64,000 bases of DNA from a virus. The notes under the pieces were generated by a model, which saw nothing but the letters and a program-made list of their open reading frames with translations, was not told the origin of the DNA and made no database searches. The stretch is from IMG/VR virus record IMGVR_UViG_3300020732_000008, positions 1 through 64,000 of that record, one strand, 5' to 3'. A program made the position numbers and the translations under genes. Below are positions 15,982 to 25,165 of this stretch, piece by piece; position 1 is the stretch's first letter, and every line of letters starts with the position of its first letter.

Positions 15982-16386
15982 TTACACCCTCTCGATCTCC
16001 ATGTACCAATGCCCGTATGCTAATGATCTATCTGGTATATCAATTACATTTTTTACTTCTGGTCTATACGGGAGCTCTCCCACAAGATCGGAATAAGTTC
16101 TATATGCAGTTACGTAGTTAAACGGATTGGTACCTAGATTGTCAAGATCTTCTTCAATCTCTTTCATCTCTTTTTTGGTATACCCGAACCCTGCTAACTC
16201 TAAGCGATACTCATGCTTCTCTGCAAATCGCCAGAACCTGGCGAGCTTGACCCTGTCGTACTCTACTTCTTCAGTGTTCCTGACGATTCCAAGAACCCGA
16301 GTAATAGCAGGACGCCTACTAAGGATGCAGTCCAAAGTAACCACAATCCTCTGCGGTACTTCATTTGATATGTCCCCCCCTTGCAC
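15982..16386 (-). CDS. Hypothetical protein, up to 134 aa
   Basis: Mixed alpha/beta protein of unrecognised family, with VVTLDCILSRRP near the N-terminus and a C-terminal aromatic end (HWYMEIERV). The start is unclear: GTG 16386 follows the upstream stop by one base but has no ribosome binding site, and the seven-G run at 16374-16380 would instead serve a start further in. It lies between the SWIM-like gene and dnaB. Confidence 0.62.
   Translation of the reverse strand: MQGGDISNEVPQRIVVTLDCILSRRPAITRVLGIVRNTEEVEYDRVKLARFWRFAEKHEYRLELAGFGYTKKEMKEIEEDLDNLGTNPFNYVTAYRTYSDLVGELPYRPEVKNVIDIPDRSLAYGHWYMEIERV
16263..16364 (-). CDS. Possible overlapping small membrane protein, 33 aa
   Basis: An ATG at 16364 lies nine bases after the run AAGGGGGGGA and opens a frame different from the larger gene here. 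The product starts MKYRRGLWLLW, continues with about 16 hydrophobic residues and ends in SSGTLKK, so it looks like a single membrane segment with positive ends. Only the strong ribosome binding site and the amphipathic layout support it; it may be chance. Confidence 0.25.
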   Translation of the reverse strand: MKYRRGLWLLWTASLVGVLLLLGFLESSGTLKK

Positions 16387-16387
16387 T

Positions 16388-16672
16388 TTAAATAACCGTT
16401 ACTGTTCCCCAGTAAAGGAGTAGGTCACGAAAGGCTTCATGTGAGGCCTTAGCCTCTTCAATAAGATGCTTAGGTGTGTACTTAGAGATCTCTACAGGAA
16501 AGATGTCATCTTCCAGGCTGTCTAATACATAGCGAGTATGCTTGCAATTCTTACGGGTATTAAACCCATTGCAAGAGCAGCGCAGATCCTTTTCAGTTGA
16601 GGCCTGTACCTCATCTACGCCATCAAGAGATAAGAAAAACTTAATTGTTTTCCACTCGATCACTTTACTCAT
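16388..16672 (-). CDS. SWIM-like zinc-finger protein, 94 aa
   Basis: The motif CSCNGFNTRKNCKH reads as C-x-C-x(n)-C-x-H, the pattern of SWIM zinc fingers, which bind DNA or proteins. The rest is helical and acidic. The start overlaps the end of the helicase-loader gene by four bases, and the gene lies inside the replication operon. Confidence 0.7.
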   Translation of the reverse strand: MSKVIEWKTIKFFLSLDGVDEVQASTEKDLRCSCNGFNTRKNCKHTRYVLDSLEDDIFPVEISKYTPKHLIEEAKASHEAFRDLLLYWGTVTVI

Positions 16673-17334
16673 TTCCTTCTATCTCCCTCCAGAGAATTTA
16701 CATTCAAGTGCATGAATGCTTCATGAGCAAAACTATACATAGGTTCACCGTATATGTCACTCCAGCTTTCAATAGGAACGTTTGTCGTTACTATTGTTGG
16801 CAGGCCCTTATTAAAACGTGAACGCAGCATGGCATCAAGTGTTGACTCAGCCCAACCACTGCTAGTCCTGTATTCTTTTCCAAGATCATCTACAATGAGA
16901 AGCTTTATACTTTGGTCGTCTAATTCACCATACAAAGCCGCTGTTACATCGGTGTCATCTTCCCAACCATTCTTCTCAATTCTAAGAAGCTTTGGAAAGT
17001 CACCAAAGTAAACTGGACGTGATGCAATCTTATTTCCCCACAGACCCTGTGGAGCATGACGAATAATCTCTTGTGCAATTGTTGCAGCCAGTGTGGTCTT
17101 ACCATGTCCTGGCTTACCGATCATAAGCAGTCCAACACCACAGGTGTCTTTGCCTTCGGATTTAATTACTTCTCCATTTAGCAGAGCGTTCATCCAACCA
17201 ATAACGTCTTCGATGACCTCGCCTTCATACGGGTCTAGATCTGAAAGCTCTTTACCAATATGCTTCATGGGGAAGTCAGCATTCTTAATCTGACTACGCA
17301 AGCTATATGGGTGAAGTTCTGAGACGCTATACAT
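16669..17334 (-). CDS. DnaC-like AAA+ helicase loader
   Basis: 221 residues. Walker A is GKPGHGKTT at residues 73-81, Walker B is LLIVDDLGKEY near 145-155, and an arginine-rich sensor region follows (LRSRFNKGLPTIVTTN). This matches the DnaC/IstB-type AAA+ ATPases that load DnaB. It overlaps the initiator gene by eight bases, and the order initiator, loader, helicase supports the role. Confidence 0.9.
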   Translation of the reverse strand: MYSVSELHPYSLRSQIKNADFPMKHIGKELSDLDPYEGEVIEDVIGWMNALLNGEVIKSEGKDTCGVGLLMIGKPGHGKTTLAATIAQEIIRHAPQGLWGNKIASRPVYFGDFPKLLRIEKNGWEDDTDVTAALYGELDDQSIKLLIVDDLGKEYRTSSGWAESTLDAMLRSRFNKGLPTIVTTNVPIESWSDIYGEPMYSFAHEAFMHLNVNSLEGDRRK

Positions 17335-18325
17335 TCTTGCTATCCAATCTTCCGAAGACTTCCTTCATTCGCTTCTGAGCTTTTGAATCAGCTGTAGCAG
17401 CTTCAACAACTTCTCGTTCCACAAACTTGTACCGGAACTTGTACCAGTACTTGAAGAACCGATGCATGATGCTATCCCCTTTGCCTGGCTCACGCAAACT
17501 ACGTGGGTCATTAAAGAAAGCTCGAATAGCAGCGAGTAGCTGAACTCTAGTAGCACCTTCACGAATGTGCTTGTTGATCATGACTGACAAGGTCTTGGCG
17601 TTTGCCTGATCAGGAACGCCGGGAAGCTTCTGCTGCAATAGAGCATAGAACTCTCCGACTAGGTCGTGAGTGTTCCAGAACTCTTCTGGCTTATCAAAGC
17701 GGCTGGCCGCTTTTCTTTCTGGGACAGTCTTCTTGTACTTAGCGTTAAGCCGTGCACGCTTCTGCTCTGGAGTTTCTTCGAAACGTCCAACAGCACCAAC
17801 GACATCTTCGTCAGCCATAGCAGCCAAGCGACGTATCTGGCTCTTAGAGAGCTCTGGCTTCTCCTCGCCGTCAAGATTCCAACCCATCTCATTTCCCTCC
17901 TTGGGTTTCACGCCCGCAGGGCGGGCAACCTGAATTGAAGGACGTAGTCCTTCAATGAGGTTTTGCTTACTACTATTATCTATATATATGACCGGCATAC
18001 GGTTGCCGGTCGGTAAACTGCCGGTCGGTGTACTGCCGGTCGGTGAAGTCAATCCAAAGGCCTCAGGCGTATTGTTCAAGGATCCCCATGCGAACATCAG
18101 TTCCGTGCCGCATTGTCCATTTTCATCTCGGTACTTATGTGATTCTATGTAGCCATGCTTCTTAAGCTCCCTCATCCAACCCTCGATCTTTTTAAGACCA
18201 TCTGGTAGGAACTGGTGAAACTCGTCAGCTGTTATTACTCGTCCTGTTTGCATCATCTTTAAGAAAAGATAACGTGCACCAACAGAAAGCATCGGATCGT
18301 CATAGACGTCTTCCGGCTTTTTCAT
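17327..18325 (-). CDS. Winged-helix replication initiator-like protein
   Basis: 332 residues. The N-terminal part (DDPMLSVGARYLFLKMM ... WMRELKKHGYIESH) is a winged helix-turn-helix like those of phage replication initiators. A Thr/Pro/Gly-rich linker follows at residues about 85-110, then a C-terminal helical domain (PEEFWNTHDLVGEFYALLQ ... MHRFFKYWYKFRY) resembling DnaD/DnaT-type partners. A strong ribosome binding site (AAGGAGGGG) precedes the ATG. Its linker-coding DNA carries the repeat cluster described as a candidate origin. Confidence 0.72.
   Translation of the reverse strand: MKKPEDVYDDPMLSVGARYLFLKMMQTGRVITADEFHQFLPDGLKKIEGWMRELKKHGYIESHKYRDENGQCGTELMFAWGSLNNTPEAFGLTSPTGSTPTGSLPTGNRMPVIYIDNSSKQNLIEGLRPSIQVARPAGVKPKEGNEMGWNLDGEEKPELSKSQIRRLAAMADEDVVGAVGRFEETPEQKRARLNAKYKKTVPERKAASRFDKPEEFWNTHDLVGEFYALLQQKLPGVPDQANAKTLSVMINKHIREGATRVQLLAAIRAFFNDPRSLREPGKGDSIMHRFFKYWYKFRYKFVEREVVEAATADSKAQKRMKEVFGRLDSKNV
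17912..18047. other. Candidate replication origin within the initiator gene
   Basis: Four elements lie together. First, a 6-bp inverted repeat GCCCGC/GCGGGC (17912-17926). Second, a perfect 10-bp inverted repeat ATTGAAGGAC/GTCCTTCAAT (17934-17956). Third, an AT-rich tract (about 17961-17990). Fourth, three 15-base-spaced direct repeats of TGCCGGTCGGT (18004, 18019, 18034), the first also pairing with ACCGGCA at 17991. Iterons next to an AT-rich tract in the initiator linker resemble the lambda origin in gene O. Location inside a coding region makes a purely structural origin plausible but unproven. Confidence 0.6.
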
Positions 18326-18334
18326 TACCCCTCC

Positions 18335-18610
18335 TTAAGGACGGGGAACTCTCCTCGGCAATCCACTTAGATCCCGGGCGTTGACCCCGACGAAAGTTTG
18401 CTCCACAAGTAATGAACTTGTCAAACCGAGAAATGTAGATGCCAGGATTTCAAAAATTGTCGCCCGACTTAAGGGCATCATTATTGTTGTTCCCAGGACC
18501 GAGAATAGTAGCGCAAGTAAACCCCTCCATTTACCAAGGGGTGCGATGAGGCTTTCTACTGCCGTTAAAACGCATGCTGTTGCAAAAGCTACGATCAATA
18601 CGTTGGACAT
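18335..18610 (-). CDS. Putative holin or small membrane protein, 91 aa
   Basis: Three hydrophobic segments (about residues 4-24, 29-47 and 51-72) separated by short charged turns, with a basic C-terminal tail, match a small holin-like membrane protein. It directly follows the last tail gene, a common holin position. No endolysin gene was recognised beside it, so lysis function is inferred from topology and place. Confidence 0.5.
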   Translation of the reverse strand: MSNVLIVAFATACVLTAVESLIAPLGKWRGLLALLFSVLGTTIMMPLSRATIFEILASTFLGLTSSLLVEQTFVGVNARDLSGLPRRVPRP

Positions 18611-18617
18611 TTACCAC

Positions 18618-21600
18618 CTACTGTGTAAAGATTGTCCTGTCAATGTAGAAGTGGGAAGTTCCAGCTATATCATTGTCCGGCACAAAGCTGACAGAGATAG
18701 TTGCAAAACTTGTACCCGCTCCATATACTTCAGGTTGGCGTACTACTACAGGTAGATAGTACCAGATCCCTGCAGTAGTGATGTGAGTTGAGTTACTCTT
18801 GCTGAATACCGGGGTTCCTGAGGTATCTCCGGTGGTGTAGAACTTTGCCGTAAGAGTATAAACACCAAAGCCATTTGAATCCGGAGCCTTAAGAACTACA
18901 GAGCCAGTAGCTCCACGGTTGCTGTAGATCTGAGCTGTACTAGCGGTTAAACCAAACGCCCCAGTGCTAACTGAGGTGACATGGCAGTAACCCTGTCCGT
19001 GACTACAAAGATCATTGTATAAAGATCCTTTAGAAACTAGTCTCGCAAGAACAGCGTTAGTGGGGGTCCAACCAAGAAGGCTTGCTTCAAAAGAAGGAGA
19101 CTCAATTAAGTTACCCGCACCGTACTCTGTATATACATCTTCAGATGCTGTGTCTCCGGTTTGATGAATATAGCTAGAACCCAAAGGCAAGAAGTTTGAA
19201 AGGTTAGCATCAAGACGATAGTTCTTTAGCTGATAATTAGGCCAGTAGTTACTGATGCCACCATGAGCACTAGGAACTCTTGTACCCCAATAATTTGATC
19301 CGGAGTTTCCTAAGCTAGGAAGCTTAAAGGTATAGGCGTCTGCTGGATCAATAAACTTACTAGCATATTTTCCATTCTCTACCTGTACACCATCTAGATA
19401 AAAGGTTACGTTAGCCTGTATAGAAAGAGTAAAGCTTGTTTCTCCCTGTACTGGAATTCTTTCAACAAAAATACGTCGCCAGTTATTTGCATTGTATGAG
19501 TCAAGAACTACCACATTAGAAGTGGTAGAGCCATTAGCAGTCGTGCTGATCGTATAGGTTCCTGCAGGACCGTAGATGTACGCTGAAGAAATAATGTCCT
19601 CACCATTAGAGCCACCGCTTAAAGTGTAAGGTGGATAGATCGTGGTAGAAGCAGTCACTGTGCCGCCACTCTTAGTTACCTTAGCTAAAGTGGTGCCAAA
19701 CTTTGCTGTTGGGCTTTGATCAGAAGACATGGCAATGCTTCCGCCAGTTGCTGTCCATCCAGAAGTATTGGTTACAAAACTTGGGTTATTAACAAAGTTA
19801 AAGCGATCTCTTACTTCCCACAAGCAATCATTGGGGTCGTAATGATTCTCAGCTAGTGGATCGTTTGTTTGCCAAGATCCATCTCCTGTAAAGAATAGGG
19901 AGTTACTGTCAGTCATCTCCATAGCCATACCAAGTTGATTCATAGTATGGGTAAAAGAAGCGTTACTTATATAGAAGACGTCTCCGATATTTGCATTCTC
20001 AACATACACGGTGACCTTTGCTAAAGGTTGAGGAGAGTCTTGCGTTGAATCAGGTGCTACGCCGCCTGAAACGAGCTCTTGATATGCTTGAGTAAGCATC
20101 ATCGGCATTGAGTCTGTTACATCATTTACATTTGAATAGTATGGGTAACCCTGGCTGTCTTTAAGGATTTGAGTCTGCTCATTCGCACTTTGAGGAGCTG
20201 AGTACTCTACTCTAGCAACAGCGTTAGTCATACCGGCAGCTTCGAGAGCAGCTGTAGTAGCCACATCAACATTAAACTGATAGTACCTACTTGGGTAAAC
20301 TGCCATCCACTCTGAAACAACTGCAATTGTTCCTGCAGCAGTAGCCGTGACCTTAAGCATGGTGCTGTTATATGGCATAGAGAATGTGACGTTTGCTGTT
20401 TTACCTGTAATCGCTGCAGTTGTTGGAGAGGAAAGGGTAATAGAAGCCTGTTGATTAAAGTCAGACAATACAATGCTGGAGATTGTTGTACCTGAAGCAA
20501 TACCTGTTCCAGAAACAGACATGCCTTGAACAATGTCCACGTAGTTAACCGCAGGTACTCCACTAACGGCGTTATTTAATAGAAGGGTTGTCGAGTTATT
20601 AGCTGCAGAACCGTTTGTTGTAATAACGGCTCCTGGTCTTAAAGCTGCAGCTGGTGGATTAGAGTCCACTGTTAAGGAAGCGTTATACCCAAACCAACCA
20701 GTAGTACTGTCAACCATTCGTGGGTTAACAATGTTGTTTACTTGATCTCCGTCAGCTGTAAGCTGAGTAGCTCTAGGATCCTGGTACTCAAGGGTTTTAA
20801 TTTGAGCTTCTGCAAATTGCAACATATCAATAGCAAAGCGTTTTCCAACAGTTGTACCTGTGATCTGAATTCTCATTACAGCAAAAGAAGCATTAAGTGG
20901 TGCAGTCAATCCTTGGCGGTCAATGCTTCCTCCGGTAATAAACTCTGACCAAGCACTAGTTGTAGTAAAAGAGCTAGTTACTACGTCTGATCCAATGTGC
21001 AGATTATTGTTGTCATACCAACCTACGACAACTGTGTAGGATGCAGGAGTATCAATATGGCAAATCCAACCACTGAAAATGTAGTTCATACCGTTTTGAA
21101 CAGGGATGCCATACTGGCTCGCATATAAGGCAGTCGGTCCACCTACAGCTGGGGTTTGAGGAAGAGAGATTGTTACTGCGGTACCGGTAGAGGTAATAAG
21201 GCCGTAACCTGCTTGACGTGGTGGATACTGATAGTTATACATGTTAGGTACCGGTGCTACGATTGCTTTACCAATGTCAGTAGAAGAGGTAGAGTACTTC
21301 TTATTTACAAAACTACCACCTGTAACGTACCAATGTCCTGTGCTTTCCTCAAATGAGGAATCGTTGTAATCAAGCATCATATTTATGTATGGATCTATAT
21401 CAACAGACCAGTGCGTTAAAGCACCAATGTATTCTTGAATAGCAGAGCTAGTTCCTTTACTTGAAAAGTTTCCAAGACCAGTTCTATAAAGAGCACGGTG
21501 GTAGAAGTCGCCAAGTGAAGGTTCATAATTAAATCCAAGATCTGCCATCTTTGCAGGCAAAATCTGAGAAGGAATAGAGCTACTTGAGTTTGATAATTCA

Positions 21601-22136
21601 AGCAGGTTTAGGTCTGCTCTAAATCGATCATACTCAAAAGCAAACGCATCTAGTACTAGGTCTAAGTCAAGGCGGTCGGCTTGTCCGGTAACATCACCGT
21701 ACCCCTGGTAACTGTTTAACCAAGCTCCAGGAAACCATCGTTCAATTTTTTGCTTAGATCCGGTATCTCCAACAATGGTGGTATAGGTGCTGCCACAAGG
21801 AATCCAAGTAGTTCCATTGAATACCCAAATAGAGTAGAAGACTTGCTTTCCAAAGTTTGCATCTACATCATTAAAGCTTGTACGAAAGTTGTTGATGGTA
21901 CCCCCATCAACCAGTGTTCCGTCATAGGGAGTGTCTGGTGTGCCGACGTAGGTCTTAATTACCTTCCAATGAGTTATAACTCTATCCGCAGGATCACCAG
22001 AGATGGCATTCCAAGTTAACTGGATTTGGCCATAGTCATAGCACCATGCTTTTAGATCGGATGCGTAAAACGCTCCGACGTTAATAACTTCTCCATACGT
22101 TTCAGTACCGTATAGAATTAGACCATATTTTGCCAT
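18618..22136 (-). CDS. Large tail fibre/baseplate protein, 1172 aa
   Basis: Residues about 120-260 (KQKIERWFPGAWLN ... LGFNYEPSLGDFYHRALYR) resemble the P2 gpI-type tail protein domain that attaches fibres to the baseplate. The rest is a series of beta-sandwich segments rich in Thr, Ser, Gly and Asn with carbohydrate-binding-like spacing (YIFSGWICHIDTPASYTV, FTLSIQANVTFYLDGVQVENG). It most probably is the fibre base or receptor-binding protein. It follows the small tail protein and baseplate J gene. Confidence 0.7.
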   Translation of the reverse strand: MAKYGLILYGTETYGEVINVGAFYASDLKAWCYDYGQIQLTWNAISGDPADRVITHWKVIKTYVGTPDTPYDGTLVDGGTINNFRTSFNDVDANFGKQVFYSIWVFNGTTWIPCGSTYTTIVGDTGSKQKIERWFPGAWLNSYQGYGDVTGQADRLDLDLVLDAFAFEYDRFRADLNLLELSNSSSSIPSQILPAKMADLGFNYEPSLGDFYHRALYRTGLGNFSSKGTSSAIQEYIGALTHWSVDIDPYINMMLDYNDSSFEESTGHWYVTGGSFVNKKYSTSSTDIGKAIVAPVPNMYNYQYPPRQAGYGLITSTGTAVTISLPQTPAVGGPTALYASQYGIPVQNGMNYIFSGWICHIDTPASYTVVVGWYDNNNLHIGSDVVTSSFTTTSAWSEFITGGSIDRQGLTAPLNASFAVMRIQITGTTVGKRFAIDMLQFAEAQIKTLEYQDPRATQLTADGDQVNNIVNPRMVDSTTGWFGYNASLTVDSNPPAAALRPGAVITTNGSAANNSTTLLLNNAVSGVPAVNYVDIVQGMSVSGTGIASGTTISSIVLSDFNQQASITLSSPTTAAITGKTANVTFSMPYNSTMLKVTATAAGTIAVVSEWMAVYPSRYYQFNVDVATTAALEAAGMTNAVARVEYSAPQSANEQTQILKDSQGYPYYSNVNDVTDSMPMMLTQAYQELVSGGVAPDSTQDSPQPLAKVTVYVENANIGDVFYISNASFTHTMNQLGMAMEMTDSNSLFFTGDGSWQTNDPLAENHYDPNDCLWEVRDRFNFVNNPSFVTNTSGWTATGGSIAMSSDQSPTAKFGTTLAKVTKSGGTVTASTTIYPPYTLSGGSNGEDIISSAYIYGPAGTYTISTTANGSTTSNVVVLDSYNANNWRRIFVERIPVQGETSFTLSIQANVTFYLDGVQVENGKYASKFIDPADAYTFKLPSLGNSGSNYWGTRVPSAHGGISNYWPNYQLKNYRLDANLSNFLPLGSSYIHQTGDTASEDVYTEYGAGNLIESPSFEASLLGWTPTNAVLARLVSKGSLYNDLCSHGQGYCHVTSVSTGAFGLTASTAQIYSNRGATGSVVLKAPDSNGFGVYTLTAKFYTTGDTSGTPVFSKSNSTHITTAGIWYYLPVVVRQPEVYGAGTSFATISVSFVPDNDIAGTSHFYIDRTIFTQ

Positions 22137-22144
22137 TAGTTAGA

Positions 22145-22699
22145 TTACATCCCAGCTAGTAAGAATGGGTTAAATGGGTTTGACGAGGCAACTGCAGCTG
22201 TTGCAGTAATCTCTGATTGAATAGTGTTCCAGTCTGAACTGTTTACATAAACTACATTTGCTGCACCAACATGGGGTATACCGCTATTGTCGACATTAAA
22301 TCCAAGAACATTTCCGTAGGTATAAGTTTCTACAAGGTTCCTGGTATTTGAAGAGATTCCATTTTTTACCGTAATACCAACACTTGATATCGCAGTGACG
22401 GCATCTCCACTCTTGGAGAAGTACGGACTGTTAGAGGTTGTCACACCATTAACAAGTCCAGCTTCAATGTTAGCCAAGCGATCAGACAGAGAATTCCATG
22501 GAGTAGAAGGTTGTGAAAAGGTTCCAGTCCATGTGGATGTGAGCATGCCTTCTTGAGCGATGCTTGTTCCATTGAGGTAGTACTCAATGTTGTAAACCTC
22601 AGTCTGCAAGGAGTTTACGTCATCAGCATTTACCGTATCCTGAAGGTTTACTTTAGGAGTAAAGGTGCGTACGTTTAACGGGAAGTATTGGGATGTCAT
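22145..22699 (-). CDS. Minor tail protein, 184 aa
   Basis: The N-terminal half includes DTVNADDVNSLQTEVYNIEYYLNG, a pattern common in small baseplate-associated tail proteins; the C-terminal half is beta-rich. Position between baseplate J and the fibre-base gene indicates a structural link between baseplate and fibres. No enzymatic features are seen. Confidence 0.6.
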   Translation of the reverse strand: MTSQYFPLNVRTFTPKVNLQDTVNADDVNSLQTEVYNIEYYLNGTSIAQEGMLTSTWTGTFSQPSTPWNSLSDRLANIEAGLVNGVTTSNSPYFSKSGDAVTAISSVGITVKNGISSNTRNLVETYTYGNVLGFNVDNSGIPHVGAANVVYVNSSDWNTIQSEITATAAVASSNPFNPFLLAGM

Positions 22700-22713
22700 T
22701 CTTTTCCTCTTCT

Positions 22714-24261
22714 TTAGCTATGTCCACCGGTAGGATTAATAACAAGATTACTTGCTGTAATGTATGGCAACTGGTTGGGGTTCAATGAGATTGTACCCAC
22801 ACTGTTGTCGTTAGCGGTGTTTAAAGCGGAAAGGGTTACGAACAGTACACCCGGTACGTTATTGATTGCCGATACAAGCTGAGACTGTGCAACTACTCTT
22901 CCAAATACATTCTGATCGTATGCAAAGAATCCGCCTGCATTTAAAAGTGCTTTCTTAATTGCAATTACAACGCTAGATTGTTTGTAAGCACCATCAATTG
23001 TTACGTTAGCAGTTACATAGATCGGTACATACGTTGGAGGTAGCACGGTTACAGAGCTTCCAATAATTAAGTTAGGCTCAAGAGATGCCTGTACTGCGAG
23101 CGCTAGATCGTTCCAATTACCTGTAGGAGTTGGAGTTCCATTAGTGGTTACAATTCCAGGGGTATAGGTTCCATCATCCTGGGTTTGAACGTAAAGACTG
23201 ACTGAGCTCCATGTTCCAGCTACGGCATTAGCTTTACCAACAAGAGGTACTGTTAACGCAAGGTTGCTGAAATCATTGAGGGTTACTCCTCTAAACTGAG
23301 TATTGATTGCCGCCTTAAGCTTGGACTTAAGCTGAGTTAGATCATCAGCGTCCGCACCACCTGATGCAGCATAGGTGTTGGATACTTGCAATGAAGAAAG
23401 AGCAGAAAGATCTGGGTTACCTGGAATAAAGGTAACTTCAGTCAATGCTCCTGCAACAATGTTTCCGGATAACCCTGCACTGGTCTTATAGATGGCTCCA
23501 ACTAACTGGTTAGTGGAAGGAATCATTCCATTAACGCCATCACCAAATACAACATTTGTTGTCCCATCTTCATTTAAGAAGGTAGTAAATACGTGGTCTG
23601 TAGGGCCTGCTTCAATAAGGTTTGCAACGTATGTCCACGGTGAAAAAGCTGCACCCTGACCAACGTATATGTTTAAAGATCCTTGAACAACGTTTGTATC
23701 ATAGATTGTAAACGTTTGGCTAAGTGACCCATCTGTTGTTCCCAAGCTAATGGGGATAGGCTTATGGTAGGTGGGATCAATTAAATCCGGGCGATCTGTA
23801 TTTACTGTCTTACCTTCAGTGGCGGCAATAGTTACTGTCTCACCTGGTTGAAGCTGGGTTGTTAGCTCAGCGGCCTCAAAGAAGACTTCACGATATAAGC
23901 CATAAATTAGGGGTGCCATAAACTGGGTACCTATTGGTACATCTAAAGCAGTAATTCCATTATTTGTAATACTTACTTCTACGTTAGCTGGAGTTGGGCC
24001 AGAGGGGGTATAGCCAAAAAGCTCTGCAAGCTGTAAAACGGTAGATGTTTTAGCTGAGGTTGTTATGGCGATTTCATTTGCAACACGGTCGGTGTAATAG
24101 GACATGATGTCGCCCATATAAGCAAAGGCTTCTACCATGATGTTTCCTAGATCATTTGGATCCGTAGGATTCCAGTTATAGCCTGTTCTAACGTTAATTA
24201 GATTGATGAGGTCGGCTTTGATAGATTCAAAGTCTCTAGAGGTATAGTCTATTTGAGTCAT
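22714..24261 (-). CDS. Baseplate J-like protein
   Basis: 515 residues. N-terminal YTSRDFESIKADLINLI and the following region MVEAFAYMGDIMSYYTDRVANE are typical of baseplate J/gp47-like proteins, which form the wedge ring of contractile tails. The C-terminal region has the expected beta-rich segments and FFAYDQNVFGRVV. It is next to the gp25-type wedge gene, as in other myoviruses. Confidence 0.9.
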   Translation of the reverse strand: MTQIDYTSRDFESIKADLINLINVRTGYNWNPTDPNDLGNIMVEAFAYMGDIMSYYTDRVANEIAITTSAKTSTVLQLAELFGYTPSGPTPANVEVSITNNGITALDVPIGTQFMAPLIYGLYREVFFEAAELTTQLQPGETVTIAATEGKTVNTDRPDLIDPTYHKPIPISLGTTDGSLSQTFTIYDTNVVQGSLNIYVGQGAAFSPWTYVANLIEAGPTDHVFTTFLNEDGTTNVVFGDGVNGMIPSTNQLVGAIYKTSAGLSGNIVAGALTEVTFIPGNPDLSALSSLQVSNTYAASGGADADDLTQLKSKLKAAINTQFRGVTLNDFSNLALTVPLVGKANAVAGTWSSVSLYVQTQDDGTYTPGIVTTNGTPTPTGNWNDLALAVQASLEPNLIIGSSVTVLPPTYVPIYVTANVTIDGAYKQSSVVIAIKKALLNAGGFFAYDQNVFGRVVAQSQLVSAINNVPGVLFVTLSALNTANDNSVGTISLNPNQLPYITASNLVINPTGGHS

Positions 24262-24668
24262 TATGCCTGTCCTGTAATCGTTCCATCAGAATTAAAGATC
24301 GAGGTTTTGACAGTGCTTTGTAGCAGACTGCCGTCTGGTATCTGTATGACAACAAGAAGAGTTGCTGTTCCAAACTCATCAAAGTTCTCTACATCTACAG
24401 AGATTAATTTTACATCCGTCATCCATTTAGAAATGGCTGTACTTACAGCTGTTTGGACTGCTGGACCAAACTTGTTCTCATTCTGAAACAGGGCGTTAGT
24501 AAAATCAGTGCCGTAGGCTTGAAGCATTGGGCGTTGACCTACGTGGGTTGATAAAAGAGTCAACAAACGATCCAAGTAAATTTGTCCTGGATCTACAGTT
24601 GTATATACAACTCCAAATTTATCTAAAGTAAAGGGGTACTTAAGGGCTCTCACTGGACTCCAATCCAA
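24261..24668 (-). CDS. gp25/GPW-type baseplate wedge protein
   Basis: 135 residues. ALKYPFTLDKFGVVYTTVD, then LLTLLSTHVGQRPMLQAYGTDF, matches the gp25/GPW family pattern of a small wedge protein with a conserved Arg-x-Met and Tyr-Gly. It lies between the spike and baseplate J genes, the usual order. Roles in wedge assembly and lysozyme-like fold are known for the family. Confidence 0.9.
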   Translation of the reverse strand: MDWSPVRALKYPFTLDKFGVVYTTVDPGQIYLDRLLTLLSTHVGQRPMLQAYGTDFTNALFQNENKFGPAVQTAVSTAISKWMTDVKLISVDVENFDEFGTATLLVVIQIPDGSLLQSTVKTSIFNSDGTITGQA

Positions 24669-25165
24669 ACTGGGTACTCAGGGTCTCCGGCTATAAACAT
24701 AATCCACACAAGCTGCCCTACATCAGGCACCGTTCTATGGGGGGTGTGTTCTGTGGTAGCGGCGTTGTCTGCTGCTACTGCAAGGGAATTTTTACCTGTA
24801 ACGGTTTTATGTGCATGGGTCAAAGTTCCCGCACCAGACTTGGCGACCACAGTCAAAGCGGGAATGCTTACAGAACCACCTTGAGGGTCTCCTGCGCTTA
24901 CCGGTGTAGTTGTAAGTAGGGCAGCAACTGACGCCGCAGTATGGGCTACATGGTCAGCATGAGTTTCATTTACAGTCACTGGAAGAACTGCTCTAGCCCA
25001 CCCATGAACCTCTTGCCCTGTAGGTTGGCTAACCGTAACTTGAATCCTATTTTTCTTTAATGGGTCGTTGATAGAGGTTACTTTGCCCTCATAAATTCCA
25101 TAGAATCTAAGTCGACCGGTAGGATCCATACCATATTCTTGATCGGGATAATGTTGAGTCGTCAT
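24650..25165 (-). CDS. gp5-type baseplate spike, OB-fold protein
   Basis: 171 residues. EGKVTSINDPLKKNRIQVTV and VPDVGQLVWIMFIAGDPEYPVWIGV are the flanking strands of the gp5/VgrG-type OB-fold. Between them lies an insert of about 70 residues rich in Ala, Thr and His, containing HADHVAHT, THAHKT and EHTPH. The insert may form the spike stem or carry metal ligands. Lies directly after the hub genes. Confidence 0.82.
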   Translation of the reverse strand: MTTQHYPDQEYGMDPTGRLRFYGIYEGKVTSINDPLKKNRIQVTVSQPTGQEVHGWARAVLPVTVNETHADHVAHTAASVAALLTTTPVSAGDPQGGSVSIPALTVVAKSGAGTLTHAHKTVTGKNSLAVAADNAATTEHTPHRTVPDVGQLVWIMFIAGDPEYPVWIGVQ

